This document shows positions 1 through 8,592 of a DNA stretch of 64,000 nt, piece after piece. Numbering within the stretch: position 1 is the stretch's first letter; every line of letters starts with the position of its first letter. A model generated the notes under the pieces. The model was not told the origin of the DNA. It saw only the letters and a program-made list of their open reading frames with translations, and did not search any database. Both the position numbers and the translations under genes were made by a program. Origin of the DNA: Paenibacillus zeisoli (GTDB lineage Bacteria > Bacillota > Bacilli > Paenibacillales > Paenibacillaceae); the NCBI RefSeq assembly GCF_003994465.1, contig NZ_RZNX01000007.1, forward strand, positions 1 to 64,000, in the 5' to 3' direction.

Positions 1-54
1 CGCACCGGTCTGTGGCTCCGGCATTCGTGGGTTCAAGTCCCATCGATCGCCCCA
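1..54 (+). tRNA. tRNA-His (GTG), 5' end outside window
   Basis: Only the 3' part is present. The anticodon loop CTGTGGC gives GTG (His), the T-loop is TTCAAGT and CCA is encoded at 52-54. The discriminator base before CCA is C, which is typical of bacterial tRNA-His. First gene of a run of six tRNAs. Confidence 0.9.
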
Positions 55-82
55 TTTTACTTTAAATTGTTATGATTAATGT

Positions 83-157
83 TGGGGGTTAGCCAAGCGG
101 TAAGGCAACGGACTTTGACTCCGTCACGCATAGGTTCAAATCCTATACCCCCAGCCA
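83..157 (+). tRNA. tRNA-Gln (TTG)
   Basis: Acceptor TGGGGGT pairs with ACCCCCA. The anticodon loop CTTTGAC gives TTG. The T-loop is TTCAAAT and CCA is encoded. It lies 28 bases after tRNA-His, so the two are probably co-transcribed. Confidence 0.95.
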
Positions 158-164
158 TTAATAT

Positions 165-239
165 GCGGACGTGGCTCAGCGGTAGAGCATCGCCTTGCCA
201 AGGCGAGGGTCGCGGGTTCGATTCCCGTCGTCCGCTCCA
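165..239 (+). tRNA. tRNA-Gly (GCC)
   Basis: Acceptor GCGGACG pairs with CGTCCGC. The anticodon stem-loop TCGCC-TTGCCAA-GGCGA gives GCC. The T-loop is TTCGATT and CCA is encoded. Confidence 0.95.
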
Positions 240-245
240 TCTTAT

Positions 246-319
246 GGCGCCATAGCCAAGTGGTAAGGCACAGCTCTGCAAAAGCTTTATCCCCAGTTCA
301 AATCTGGGTGGCGCCTCCA
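246..319 (+). tRNA. tRNA-Cys (GCA)
   Basis: Acceptor GGCGCCA pairs with TGGCGCC. The anticodon loop CTGCAAA gives GCA. The T-loop is TTCAAAT and CCA is encoded. Confidence 0.95.
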
Positions 320-359
320 TCTTTTAAATTAGGTAGACAGCAACACAGTATTAATACTT

Positions 360-436
360 GCGCCCTTAGCTCAGCTGGATAGAGCGTTTGACTACGAATC
401 AAAAGGTCAGGAGTTCGAATCTCTTAGGGCGCGCCA
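360..436 (+). tRNA. tRNA-Arg (ACG)
   Basis: Acceptor GCGCCCT pairs with AGGGCGC. The anticodon stem-loop TTTGA-CTACGAA-TCAAA gives ACG, whose A34 is expected to be edited to inosine. The T-loop is TTCGAAT and CCA is encoded. Confidence 0.95.
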
Positions 437-474
437 TAATTTCCTCTGTTATAGCGGAAGAATTATCACACCAT

Positions 475-554
475 GCCGGTGTGGCGGAACTGGCAGACGC
501 GCGCGACTCAAAATCGTGAGGGAAACCGTGGGGGTTCGAGTCCCTTCACCGGCA
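475..554 (+). tRNA. tRNA-Leu (CAA)
   Basis: Acceptor GCCGGTG pairs with CACCGGC. The anticodon loop CTCAAAA gives CAA, and a long class II variable arm is present as expected for Leu. Unlike the others in the cluster, CCA is not encoded: the discriminator A at 554 is followed by TAG. Confidence 0.93.
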
Positions 555-566
555 TAGAAGTTATAG

Positions 567-600
567 AAACCATGAACATTATGTTCATGGTTTTTTTATT
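567..600 (+). terminator. Terminator of the tRNA cluster
   Basis: Perfect 13-bp inverted repeat AAACCATGAACAT / ATGTTCATGGTTT with a one-base loop, followed by a T-rich run. It separates the tRNA operon from the surface-protein gene. Confidence 0.9.
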
Positions 601-691
601 TTATTTATTCAAAACGACCAAACTTTTCCATTTCCAAATTGTTCTTTATTATATGATTCATTTATCACCTGGAGGGAAAGGGGAAGTACTA

Positions 692-3097
692 ATGAATGAA
701 AAGCACAACAGCAACGACGGCCTAACTCAGAAATCAGAAGAGAACACATATGGAGGTAAGAATAGACCTCTTGTATTTGCGGCGTGTACTCTAGTACTGC
801 TTATGTTAAGTGGTCCCACCGCTGCGTGGGCAGATAGCAATGTAACTGTAACTGCGAACGGCGATACGAAGCCTATAAGCAGCACAGTAGTTGCCCCTAC
901 TGCTGTTAGTATAACAGGAGACAAACTTCCAAAAGGGGCTAAGATCTCTTCCGCCCAAGCTGAAAAAATACTTAAGGAAATGTTTCCTCTGCTGTCTAAG
1001 GCGACGTTGAACTCAGCGGGCTTTGGAATACAGAATAGTTACCCTGAGGATTATGATAAGAAATGGGAGCTTCAGTATAATTTCCAAGTAGGAAATTGGG
1101 GGACCTCGTTCGGCGCTCAAGTGGATGGTGTGACTGGTGAAGTAATATCTATTAATCTGCCGGATCGTCTGGTTCAACTGTATACCAAAGAAGGAGCTGC
1201 CAAAGTTGATCAAGACAAGGCCAAGAAGATTGCCTTAGAATGGTTAAGTTCTAAAGTTAAGGGTCTTGATGTAACGAGCTTGAAAGATAGCTATGAGTTT
1301 AAAGGGCAGAACGGACCCTTATTGGTAGCTCAAGATTATTATTTTAACTTCAAGGTGCCTATTAATGGCCTTTATTCCGATTCGGAGACGGTTCAAGTCG
1401 GGGTTAATAATTACGGTGAGGTGACGGCATACAGCCGGAATAAGGCATACACTGAGTATCCTTCCTCTAAACCAGCTATTACGCTGGAAACTGCGGAACA
1501 GAAGTTCAAGGATGGCTTTGATGTGGAGCTGGCTTATATCCCTGAGAGACTTAACCCCAGAGAATCACCCAAGTATTTCTTGGGATATGCACCGGTTGAT
1601 AGCAGCATGTACAGCATTGATGCTGGTACGGGGAAGAAGACCGATCCTCAAGCAGGGATGGTTCAGAGCGTCCAAAAAGTTGAAGTAATTCCTTCGGGAG
1701 GTAGCAACTTCACTCCATCCAAGGAAACAATCCAGAATGGCGATGAAGCTGTAGAGCGAGTTAAATCGTTGATCTCTATTCCTTCTGAGTTCACAGTTGA
1801 GTATAAGCAGTTATCTAGAAACTGGAACAATCCTACCCAGAAAGCATGGAATATTTCATTAAGAAGCAAACAAGCAAACGGCGCCCCGGATGAGGGCCTT
1901 AATGCAGAAGTAGAGGCAAGATCAGGTCGAATTCTTTCATTCAGTTATAATACTTACTATCCTTCAGTGAAGGAAGAATACAAGCCAAAAGGTAAAGTTT
2001 TAAGCTCCAAAGAAGCTAAAGAAAAGGCTTTTCAGATCGTGAAAAAATTAGTCCCTAACGCAGCAAGTGAATATAGACTTACCTCTGTTCGTGATAGGGA
2101 TATGAAGATCTCCTCATCGACATATCAATACAGCTTCAAGAGATACATGAATGGAATTCCTGTTATGAATGACTCTGTTGATCTGAGCCTTAGCTCTGAT
2201 GGTGTGATTCGTTCATTTTATGCTTGGGGGTATACGGACGGTTCCGTTCTCCCGGAGAACAAGCCTGTGATTTCTAAAGAGCAGGCCAAAAGTCTTTACC
2301 TGAAAGATTTGAAATTGGAGCTGAAATATGAGCGCTTTGGCGGCATGTACCAGCCTGATGGAAGAACGGTCCCTGTAAATGTTAAACTGGTATATTCGCC
2401 AGTACCTGATCCAGTACTTGGCAGTATTTATCAATCATTTAGTCCCATTGATGCTATAACGGGGAAAAATCGTGAAATTTATGCTCCATATGGAGTTGGA
2501 ACTACTAAAGAAGCTACTGATATTAAAGGTCATCCCTTAGAAAAAGCTTTAGCCGAAGCTGTTCAATATCGGGTACTTCTCCCGGATAACAATGGGCTTG
2601 TCCTTCCTAATGAGCAAATAACCCAAGGTGAGTGGATTAACATGGCGGCTAGAGCTGTGAATCCGGATCTCGGAAATTTCTATGGTAGTCTCGACGATAG
2701 TTCAATTGCTGGAGTTAGCGAGGATAGTCCGTATTATCAAGGGTTGCAGACCTTTATTAGTAACAATTGGATCACTGTGAATCCAGAACGCACGTTAGCA
2801 CTGGATGCTAAGTTAACCCGTGATCAGCTAGCCAAATATTTAGTGGAAATGCTGCAGTATAATAAGCTGGCTCAGTATTACAATCAACCGGCAGACCTTT
2901 CTGGAGCAGCAGATGCAAGCAGTGTTACCAATAAAGGAGCAGCAGCAATTGTGCTGAAGCTGAAGCTGCTTGATCTGAAGAATGGTATGTTCGCACCTGA
3001 TGCGGTGGTTACACGGGCCGAAGCCGCAGATGTTCTGGTTCGCCTCAAAGATTTAAATGGTCAAACAGATAATTTCCTCAAGCAGTACGGCTTTTAA
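692..3097 (+). CDS. YcdB/YcdC-repeat secreted protein with C-terminal SLH domains
   Basis: 801-aa exported protein. The start at 692 is chosen because GGAGGGAAAGGGGAAG stands just upstream; the frame stays open further back only through the tRNA-Leu gene. A hydrophobic segment (about residues 28-45) ending in AWADSN looks like a signal peptide after a polar 25-residue head. The body holds repeated YcdB/YcdC-type (PepSY-related) units, seen as alternating SSAQAEKIL-, TLETAEQKF-, SKEAKEKAF- and SKEQAKSLY-like helix starts. The last ~120 residues carry SLH-like segments (QITQGEWINMAARAV; VVTRAEAADVLVRL), which in this group bind wall polymers. Its exact function is unknown. It appears monocistronic, with its own terminator. 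Confidence 0.85.
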   Translation: MNEKHNSNDGLTQKSEENTYGGKNRPLVFAACTLVLLMLSGPTAAWADSNVTVTANGDTKPISSTVVAPTAVSITGDKLPKGAKISSAQAEKILKEMFPLLSKATLNSAGFGIQNSYPEDYDKKWELQYNFQVGNWGTSFGAQVDGVTGEVISINLPDRLVQLYTKEGAAKVDQDKAKKIALEWLSSKVKGLDVTSLKDSYEFKGQNGPLLVAQDYYFNFKVPINGLYSDSETVQVGVNNYGEVTAYSRNKAYTEYPSSKPAITLETAEQKFKDGFDVELAYIPERLNPRESPKYFLGYAPVDSSMYSIDAGTGKKTDPQAGMVQSVQKVEVIPSGGSNFTPSKETIQNGDEAVERVKSLISIPSEFTVEYKQLSRNWNNPTQKAWNISLRSKQANGAPDEGLNAEVEARSGRILSFSYNTYYPSVKEEYKPKGKVLSSKEAKEKAFQIVKKLVPNAASEYRLTSVRDRDMKISSSTYQYSFKRYMNGIPVMNDSVDLSLSSDGVIRSFYAWGYTDGSVLPENKPVISKEQAKSLYLKDLKLELKYERFGGMYQPDGRTVPVNVKLVYSPVPDPVLGSIYQSFSPIDAITGKNREIYAPYGVGTTKEATDIKGHPLEKALAEAVQYRVLLPDNNGLVLPNEQITQGEWINMAARAVNPDLGNFYGSLDDSSIAGVSEDSPYYQGLQTFISNNWITVNPERTLALDAKLTRDQLAKYLVEMLQYNKLAQYYNQPADLSGAADASSVTNKGAAAIVLKLKLLDLKNGMFAPDAVVTRAEAADVLVRLKDLNGQTDNFLKQYGF

Positions 3098-3124
3098 TTC
3101 ATTTAGAAGAAAATGAAGATTTAG

Positions 3125-3157
3125 CATCCCTGGTCCTCGCTGATCAGGGATTTTTTG
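3125..3157 (+). terminator. Terminator after the SLH protein gene
   Basis: ATCCCTG / CAGGGAT stem followed by TTTTTTG. Confidence 0.8.
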
Positions 3158-3646
3158 ATTACGCCGGACTCGGTATCAATGAAAGAAAAAGTTATGAGAG
3201 ATATGACTGTTATGAGAGGCATGAGAGTAGGGGGAGTTATGAGGGGGACTGTTTATCAACGTTAGAAAAGATTCGATGACGAACTTTATATTTGGAGGCC
3301 GCCGCAATACAAGAAGTGGTCATGCAGGGTGCCTATAGTATGCAGTGGTGGTCACGCAAGATGCCTGCAGCAAGCGACTGGTGTCAGAAGACGGCAGTCG
3401 GAGATATCGAATACTTATATCAGATTACCAGGCACGGGTAACCCCGAGTTGTCACCTGAAGGTTAAGCTAGCCACAGAGTCCCCTTCGTAGCTGCAGAGC
3501 ACGGCCAGTGCGCGCTCTATCTGAAGCCCCGGCTTATCCTCGACCTAAGTCCAGTATGAAAAACCGTCCACGGTCCGTTTTGGGAAATCGCGTTAAGGCC
3601 TAGAATAAAGACATAAGGTTGAACTTAAAGAGAGGCGGTGAAAGAA
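3158..3646. other. Long intergenic region before the Lia/Psp operon
   Basis: About 490 bases without a recognised gene. It starts with a run of repeated ATGAGA-like words (3180-3250). From about 3290 to 3560 it becomes GC-richer with several short inverted repeats, for example AGAGCACGG / GTGCGCGCTCT near 3497-3520. One frame is open from TTG 3291 for about 49 codons to a stop near 3440, but has no convincing ribosome site before a start. It probably holds the promoter and leader of the stress operon. I could not match it to a known riboswitch. Confidence 0.4.
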
Positions 3647-3946
3647 ATGAGAACAAATAACAAACCAAGCGGATTTGCAATTGTACTTATTGCACTTGGG
3701 GTACTGATCTTGTTAGGCAAGCTGACGCCTTTCTTCGGCAGTCTGTTCGGTATTCTGATAGCCATCGTAATGATTGCCCTTGGATATTATGGTATTCGTA
3801 GAGGTAACGCATTCTTCGGATGGATCGTATTGTTTATCGGTGTGGTTTCCCTGATCTCCAAGCTGGCTTGGATCATCGTGCCACTGCTCGGTATCGGGCT
3901 GATTGTATACGGTATTTCCTCACTTAGAAATAAACGGAGTTACTAA
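3647..3946 (+). CDS. LiaI-like small membrane protein
   Basis: 99-aa very hydrophobic protein with about four membrane spans, separated by short basic turns (IRRGN, LRNKRSY). ATG 3647 is preferred because AGAGGCGG lies about 10 bases upstream; an in-frame GTG at 3638 overlaps that site. It is the first gene of a seven-gene run ending in liaR. In Bacillus the small protein LiaI anchors the PspA-family protein LiaH at the membrane. The same role here is inferred from position and topology. Confidence 0.75.
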   Translation: MRTNNKPSGFAIVLIALGVLILLGKLTPFFGSLFGILIAIVMIALGYYGIRRGNAFFGWIVLFIGVVSLISKLAWIIVPLLGIGLIVYGISSLRNKRSY

Positions 3947-3985
3947 TACACAGTACTATTAAGGTTAGGAGGGAATTGAACAATC

Positions 3986-4660
3986 ATGAGTGTATTTAGA
4001 CGGGTAAGAGATATTACGGTAGCTACTTTGAATGAACGTCTGGAGCAAGCACAAAATCCTGTTCAGCTTATCGATCAATTCCTGGTTGAGACCCGGCAGG
4101 AGATTGCAGAGGCTGAGAAGCTGCATCATCAATACTCCGGGCATACCAGACAATTGAAGCAGCAGGTCGATCATGCAAGCACCATGCTCAGCAAGAGAGA
4201 AGAGCAGGCATTACTGGCTCTGAAAGCAGGCGAGGAGCACTTAGCCAAGCTAGCTCTTCAGGAGAAACTGCTGTATGAAGAAAAGCTTGAGCAGTACTCG
4301 GATCTTTACAGCCAAAGTCTTGAAGCACTTAACCAGCTTGAAGCTCAAATGAATGAGCTTAAGACAGAATATCAAGCTGTATATAACAAAAGACAGTATT
4401 ACTATGCGAGAATGGAAACCCTTCGTCTCCAGCAAAGAATGAATCAGCGCATGGGCAGCTATGGCACACAGGATGTACCTAAGATGTTCAATCGTCTAGA
4501 AGATCGGGTCTCCGATATGGAATGGGAAGCCCGCAGCCTGCGAGATCTTCGCAAGGCAGGGCAGGATCTGTTCAATCAGGCGGGAACAGCGATTCAATCT
4601 ACTCTGGAACAGGAGCTGGCGCGTCTTAAACAGAAGCTGAACAAACGAGGAGAGGAGTAA
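3986..4660 (+). CDS. PspA/IM30 (LiaH-like) phage-shock protein, first copy
   Basis: 224-aa, almost wholly helical, charged coiled-coil protein. The N-terminal amphipathic start MSVFRRVRDITVATLNERLEQAQNP is shortened here to its key words, and QLIDQFLVETRQEI is the family's early helix. AGGAGGG precedes ATG 3986. PspA/LiaH proteins form large oligomers on stressed membranes and protect against envelope damage. This copy is followed within 6 bases by pspC, and a second PspA gene follows that. Confidence 0.92.
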   Translation: MSVFRRVRDITVATLNERLEQAQNPVQLIDQFLVETRQEIAEAEKLHHQYSGHTRQLKQQVDHASTMLSKREEQALLALKAGEEHLAKLALQEKLLYEEKLEQYSDLYSQSLEALNQLEAQMNELKTEYQAVYNKRQYYYARMETLRLQQRMNQRMGSYGTQDVPKMFNRLEDRVSDMEWEARSLRDLRKAGQDLFNQAGTAIQSTLEQELARLKQKLNKRGEE

Positions 4661-4665
4661 TTGCG

Positions 4666-5223
4666 ATGGGCACATTATATCGTTCCCGGCGCGACCGATG
4701 GATTACGGGTCTGTGCGGGGGACTTGCAGAGACCTTTGGCGTAAACGTCGGTGTGCTTAGACTGCTGACAGTCGTAAGTATTCCTTTTTCCGGTGGCACC
4801 ACGATTCTGATCTACTTGATCGCGTCGCTTGTTATATCTAAAGAGCCGTATGTTCCTTATGATCCTTACCACCAGGGTGGATGGCCGGGCGGCGGACAAT
4901 ATGGACCAGGGCCTGGCGGCTATGATCCCAGAGATCCACGCTACAATCAGCGGCCTCCTTACGGAAATGGCCAATATGGTGGTAACGGACAGTATGGGAA
5001 TAACCCGTTCGGCGGAAATCCATTTGGAGGTAACCCTTTTGGGGGCAACCCGTTTCAAGGGAACCCTTCTCATGGGGGGCGGCCAGCCAGCTCTTCTTTT
5101 AAAGGACAGGATGAGGCTTCAAATTTAGATTCCATGATGGATGACATCGAGAAAAAGGCACTGAAAAAAGAATTGGATGAGCTTCGCCGTAAGCTTTCCA
5201 AATATGAGAAGGGAGATTTGTAA
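4666..5223 (+). CDS. PspC-domain protein with Gly/Asn/Pro-rich linker
   Basis: 185 aa. Residues 1-60 form a PspC domain ([19 protein letters not shown], then a hydrophobic span ending [11 protein letters not shown]). Residues about 65-140 are low-complexity Gly/Pro/Tyr/Asn with tandem NPFGG units. Residues about 155-185 are a charged coiled coil ([18 protein letters not shown]) that could pair with the PspA proteins encoded on both sides. PspC proteins are membrane sensors or effectors of the phage-shock response. Its stop is 2 bases from the next start, so translation is probably coupled. Confidence 0.88.
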   Translation: MGTLYRSRRDRWITGLCGGLAETFGVNVGVLRLLTVVSIPFSGGTTILIYLIASLVISKEPYVPYDPYHQGGWPGGGQYGPGPGGYDPRDPRYNQRPPYGNGQYGGNGQYGNNPFGGNPFGGNPFGGNPFQGNPSHGGRPASSSFKGQDEASNLDSMMDDIEKKALKKELDELRRKLSKYEKGDL

Positions 5224-5225
5224 TT

Positions 5226-5936
5226 ATGGGAGTATTTAAAAGAATTAAAGACATCACTAAAGCGTCGGTTAATGAAATGCTCGATAAAGTGGAAGATCCA
5301 ATTGTTATGCTTAACCAATATCTTCGGGATATGGAAGCCGAGATTCGTGATGCTGAGGTAACGGTTGCGAAACAAATGGCGAATGAGCGCCGCATGAAAC
5401 AGCGCCTGGAAGAAGCTTATCGTGTATCTTCACAGCGTGAAGCCCAAGCTGAAGCTGCTCTCAAGAACGGCCAGGAAGAGATTGCCCGCCGTCTGCTCGA
5501 AGAGAAAATTCATTTTGATCAAAAACAAACTGAATTCAGAGATCTTCACGCTCAAGCGGAAATTCATGCATCGGATCTGCAGCAGCAGCTCCATGATATG
5601 AAGGATGAGTTCTACAAGCTGCGCAACAAGCGTAATGAGCTTGTAGCCCGTGCACAAATGGCTAAAGCCAAAAAGCAGTTGTCCCAGGCTAACCCGCTGA
5701 ACACCATTGAAAGTGGAGGTGCAGCACTAGGCTTCAGTCGCATGGAAGAGAAAATTCTTCAAATGGAAGCCGAAGCAGATGTACTGGGTACGCCTTACCG
5801 TCCATCGGCGAGTGCTGGTTCTTATATCAGCCCTGCGGATGCAGAGAAGCAGCTTCGGGTAGAAGAGCAGTTGAATGCACTTAAATCCAAGCTGAATCCA
5901 ACTGCCAAGACAGAAACAACAACATCTAAAGAATAA
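5226..5936 (+). CDS. PspA/IM30 phage-shock protein, second copy
   Basis: 236 aa. It has the standard PspA opening ([19 protein letters not shown], then [15 protein letters not shown]) and long charged helices, with a short disordered Thr/Ser-rich tail. It is closer to canonical PspA than the first copy and clearly diverged from it, so the pair is an old duplication or two separately retained paralogues. The start is 2 bases after pspC. It probably forms membrane-bound oligomers, perhaps mixed with the first copy. Confidence 0.92.
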   Translation: MGVFKRIKDITKASVNEMLDKVEDPIVMLNQYLRDMEAEIRDAEVTVAKQMANERRMKQRLEEAYRVSSQREAQAEAALKNGQEEIARRLLEEKIHFDQKQTEFRDLHAQAEIHASDLQQQLHDMKDEFYKLRNKRNELVARAQMAKAKKQLSQANPLNTIESGGAALGFSRMEEKILQMEAEADVLGTPYRPSASAGSYISPADAEKQLRVEEQLNALKSKLNPTAKTETTTSKE

Positions 5937-5976
5937 CTACCGTCCATTAGTGGAATATGATATTCTAGTTGAGGTG

Positions 5977-6012
5977 AAGCCATACGGTATGCAGATACCG
6001 TCATGGCTTTTC
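5977..6012 (+). terminator. Hairpin with short T-run inside the Lia/Psp operon
   Basis: AAGCCAT-a-CGGTAT pairs with ATACCG-tc-ATGGCTT around a GCAG loop and is followed by TTTT. It sits between the second PspA gene and liaF. It could be a partial terminator that keeps LiaFSR levels below those of the Psp effectors. Confidence 0.55.
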
Positions 6013-6080
6013 CGAGCTTTTGGAGCCTAGACCCTATATGTGGACGGATGGATCTTTTATACTTAGACAGGAGGTGCAGC

Positions 6081-6731
6081 ATGGATAAAAGGAAATCTTT
6101 TGTGGCCATTATGCTTATCGGATTCGGACTTCTTCTGTTCTTTGGTCAAGGCATCAACTTCCTTACCATTGCAGCCCTGCTATTTCTTGTCTACGGAGTC
6201 TACAAAATCCGTCAGGGAGAAGAGGTCAAGACCGGCTATATACTGCTGGCCATAGGCAGTGGACTTATTTTACTTGAACATTTGATGCTCGTTGTAGCTG
6301 TAATTTTGATATCGCTTGGGTTGTTCTATGCCAAAGTTAAAAAGATGCTCCCCCGGGGAGACCATATTCAGAAGCAGAATTTCATTGCAGGTGTTCACTG
6401 GGACAGCGACCCTTGGGCGCTTCGGAGTATCAGTATGTGGCATGTGCTTGGTGAGCATGACATTGATCTGTCCCTGGCCATAGTGGAAGAGCCTGAGAAT
6501 ATCATCATGTTTCAGGGAGTAGTTGGAGACATTGATCTCGTGATCTCGGAGGATTACGGGGTTGAAATCGAGGCCTTTGTCATGTTCGGGCAGATTGAGT
6601 TCGGACCAGATAAAGAGACCGGCATGGTGAACCGATTGTACTGGCGTTCGCCTAATTACGAATTGCGGGAGAAAAAAGTGAAAATTATGATTTCTTACCT
6701 CGTAGGAGATATTGATATACGTTTATCATAG
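6081..6731 (+). CDS. liaF: LiaF-like membrane regulator of the LiaSR two-component system
   Basis: 216 aa. ATG 6081 follows AGGAGGTG. The N-terminal ~85 residues contain four membrane spans of the LiaI/LiaF type. The C-terminal ~115 residues are a soluble beta-rich domain with repeated GDIDL-like motifs (VVGDIDLVIS, LVGDIDIRLS), as in the LiaF C-terminal domain. LiaF in Bacillus inhibits LiaS in the absence of envelope stress. The gene stands directly before the sensor kinase, as usual. Confidence 0.85.
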   Translation: MDKRKSFVAIMLIGFGLLLFFGQGINFLTIAALLFLVYGVYKIRQGEEVKTGYILLAIGSGLILLEHLMLVVAVILISLGLFYAKVKKMLPRGDHIQKQNFIAGVHWDSDPWALRSISMWHVLGEHDIDLSLAIVEEPENIIMFQGVVGDIDLVISEDYGVEIEAFVMFGQIEFGPDKETGMVNRLYWRSPNYELREKKVKIMISYLVGDIDIRLS

Positions 6732-6749
6732 AGAGGAGGGGAGTCCCTG

Positions 6750-7829
6750 ATGAGACGAAAAAAACCAGTGAACATGATTTCTCGCAGTATGCGTGACGGG
6801 ATTCTCCTGTCTTTCTTTTTATGCGGCGCTATTCTGTACCTGCTTAATACATATGGTTATTTAAGTCCTACCTCCTCATGGACCAAAGTCATCCAGGCAT
6901 CTTTAACAGGAGGTTTGTTGTTGGTTGGTACCGGAGCAGCTTATGGACTCTATCAAATCTATAGCGTGAAAAGAAGGATGGATCTGCTCCGAGATTCTCT
7001 GCTGCAATGGGAGAAGGGGAATCTGTCCAGGTCAGTACCGGAGCTTGGCGAAGACGAGATCGGGCGGCTGGGAGAGCAATTAGAACGTATCGGTAAAAGA
7101 TGGGAAGAGCAGGTCAATTCCCTGCAGCGGCTGTCCACCCATAATGCCCAACTGGCGGAGCAGGCTAGAATATCCGCGATTGTGGAGGAACGCCAGAGGC
7201 TTGCACGGGAACTCCATGATGCGGTATCCCAGCAGCTGTTCGCGATTTCGATGACGGCAACCGCGGTGGGGCGAACGCTAGAGAAGGATTTTGACAAGGC
7301 ACAGAGACAAGTGGAGTTGATTGAGGAGATGTCGTCTGTGGCTCAGTCGGAGATGAGGGCACTGCTGCTGCATTTACGGCCGGTATACCTGGAAGGTAAG
7401 GCGCTATCGGAAGGGGTAGCGGAGTTGGTTAGAGAGCTGAAGAGTAAAGTGCCTATGGATATTACACTGGAAATGGATCCTGATATCAAGCTTGTCAAAG
7501 GGATTGAGAATCACTTGTTCCGGATCATTCAAGAGGCGCTCTCCAATACGCTTCGGCATTCCAAGGCCGACAAGATGGAGATTCGTATCCACCAGCGTCC
7601 TGAAGCTGTTAAAGTTATTCTCAGAGACAATGGAATCGGCTTTCAAATGGATGAGAAGAAGCAGACATCTTACGGGTTATCGACGATGCAGGAGCGCATC
7701 CATGAAATTGGCGGCTCCATTCAATTCATTACTTCACCGGGAGCTGGAACCCGAATTGAAATTACAGTACCTTTAATGATAGAGGAAGGCGGGTGGAATG
7801 AGAACGATGGAGACGGAGATTCCAATTAA
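6750..7829 (+). CDS. liaS: Sensor histidine kinase LiaS
   Basis: 359 aa. There are two N-terminal membrane spans (about residues 18-36 and 46-68), a HAMP-like linker with EDEIGRLGEQL, then a HisKA_3 dimerisation domain with phospho-acceptor His156 in RQRLARELHD. The HATPase domain has DNGIGF and GLSTMQERI / GAGTRIEI. The membrane segments are joined by a very short external loop, which is typical of intramembrane-sensing kinases. It overlaps liaR by 32 bases. Expected to respond to cell-wall antibiotics together with LiaF. Confidence 0.92.
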   Translation: MRRKKPVNMISRSMRDGILLSFFLCGAILYLLNTYGYLSPTSSWTKVIQASLTGGLLLVGTGAAYGLYQIYSVKRRMDLLRDSLLQWEKGNLSRSVPELGEDEIGRLGEQLERIGKRWEEQVNSLQRLSTHNAQLAEQARISAIVEERQRLARELHDAVSQQLFAISMTATAVGRTLEKDFDKAQRQVELIEEMSSVAQSEMRALLLHLRPVYLEGKALSEGVAELVRELKSKVPMDITLEMDPDIKLVKGIENHLFRIIQEALSNTLRHSKADKMEIRIHQRPEAVKVILRDNGIGFQMDEKKQTSYGLSTMQERIHEIGGSIQFITSPGAGTRIEITVPLMIEEGGWNENDGDGDSN

Positions 7830-8457
7830 AGTACTGCTGGTCGATGATCACGAAATGGTGCGCATTGGCCTAGCCGCTGTCCTGGGAACTGAGGATGGCA
7901 TTGAAGTAGTTGGTGAAGCCAGCAGCGGGCAGGAAGGCATTCGCTTGGCCCAGGAATACAGACCCGATGTGGTTCTGATGGACCTGGTGATGGAAGGGAT
8001 GGATGGGATTGAGACCACGCGTCAGCTTCTCAAGCTGTATCCGGAATGCAAAGTAATTGTACTTACCAGTTATTTGGACGATGAGAAAATGTATCCTGTT
8101 ATCGAAGCCGGGGCGTTTAGCTACCTTCTTAAGACTTCAAGAGCATCTGAGGTGGCAGATGCTATACGTGCAGCGGCCAGAGGCCAGTCGGTATTGGAGT
8201 CTCAAGTAGCCTCTAAGATGATGAACCGATTCCGTCAACCTAAGGCGGAAGCGGCGGCGCATGAGGAGCTCACGGAGCGGGAGATGGATGTTCTTCGTTT
8301 AGTGGCACAAGGGAAATCCAATCAGGATATTGCTGATGAACTTATTATTGGCGTCAAAACCGTGAAATTTCACGTGACCAACATCCTCGCCAAATTGCAT
8401 GTGGAAGATCGTACACAGGCAGCCATCTATGCCTACAAGAATGGATTGGCCGAGTAA
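7798..8457 (+). CDS. liaR: Response regulator LiaR (NarL/LuxR family)
   Basis: 219 aa. Receiver domain with acidic pair VDDHE, phospho-acceptor Asp62 in VVLMDLVM, Thr/Ser switch LTSY and Lys in YLLKTS. A LuxR-type helix-turn-helix follows (LTEREMDVLRLVAQG, then VKTVKFHVTNILAKL). ATG 7798 lies inside the end of liaS; an in-frame ATG at 7807 is an alternative. Last gene of the operon, closed by a terminator. It presumably activates the promoter in front of the liaI-like gene. Confidence 0.92.
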   Translation: MRTMETEIPIKVLLVDDHEMVRIGLAAVLGTEDGIEVVGEASSGQEGIRLAQEYRPDVVLMDLVMEGMDGIETTRQLLKLYPECKVIVLTSYLDDEKMYPVIEAGAFSYLLKTSRASEVADAIRAAARGQSVLESQVASKMMNRFRQPKAEAAAHEELTEREMDVLRLVAQGKSNQDIADELIIGVKTVKFHVTNILAKLHVEDRTQAAIYAYKNGLAE

Positions 8458-8475
8458 GATATAGAGGCAGAAGCT

Positions 8476-8505
8476 AACCGGAGACGGAGGTCTCCGGTTT
8501 TTTTG
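8476..8505 (+). terminator. Terminator of the Lia/Psp operon
   Basis: ACCGGAGAC / GTCTCCGGT stem followed by seven T. Confidence 0.92.
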
Positions 8506-8592
8506 TGATCCTATAAGAAGTATAAAGTGAGCGGCGGAAGGACATCCTGATTCATAGATTGATAGATTTGATGCGGAAGGGTGTCATAGGAA

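Noticed and set aside
57-320. Minus-strand reading frame across the tRNA cluster
   Set aside because: It is the complement of tRNA-Gln, -Gly and -Cys; such frames produce false proteins (the GGRESNPRPS-type sequence).
473-691. N-terminal extension of the SLH protein back to 473
   Set aside because: The extension would be translated from the tRNA-Leu gene and the terminator stem. The ribosome site at 671-686 places the start at 692.
3290-3600. Known structured RNA (RNase P, SRP RNA, tmRNA, M-box or c-di-AMP switch)
   Set aside because: None of the invariant words of these RNAs could be found in the region.
4675-5073. Overlapping frames on both strands within pspC
   Set aside because: They arise from the repetitive Gly/Asn/Pro-coding linker and lack ribosome sites; pspC itself fits the operon spacing.
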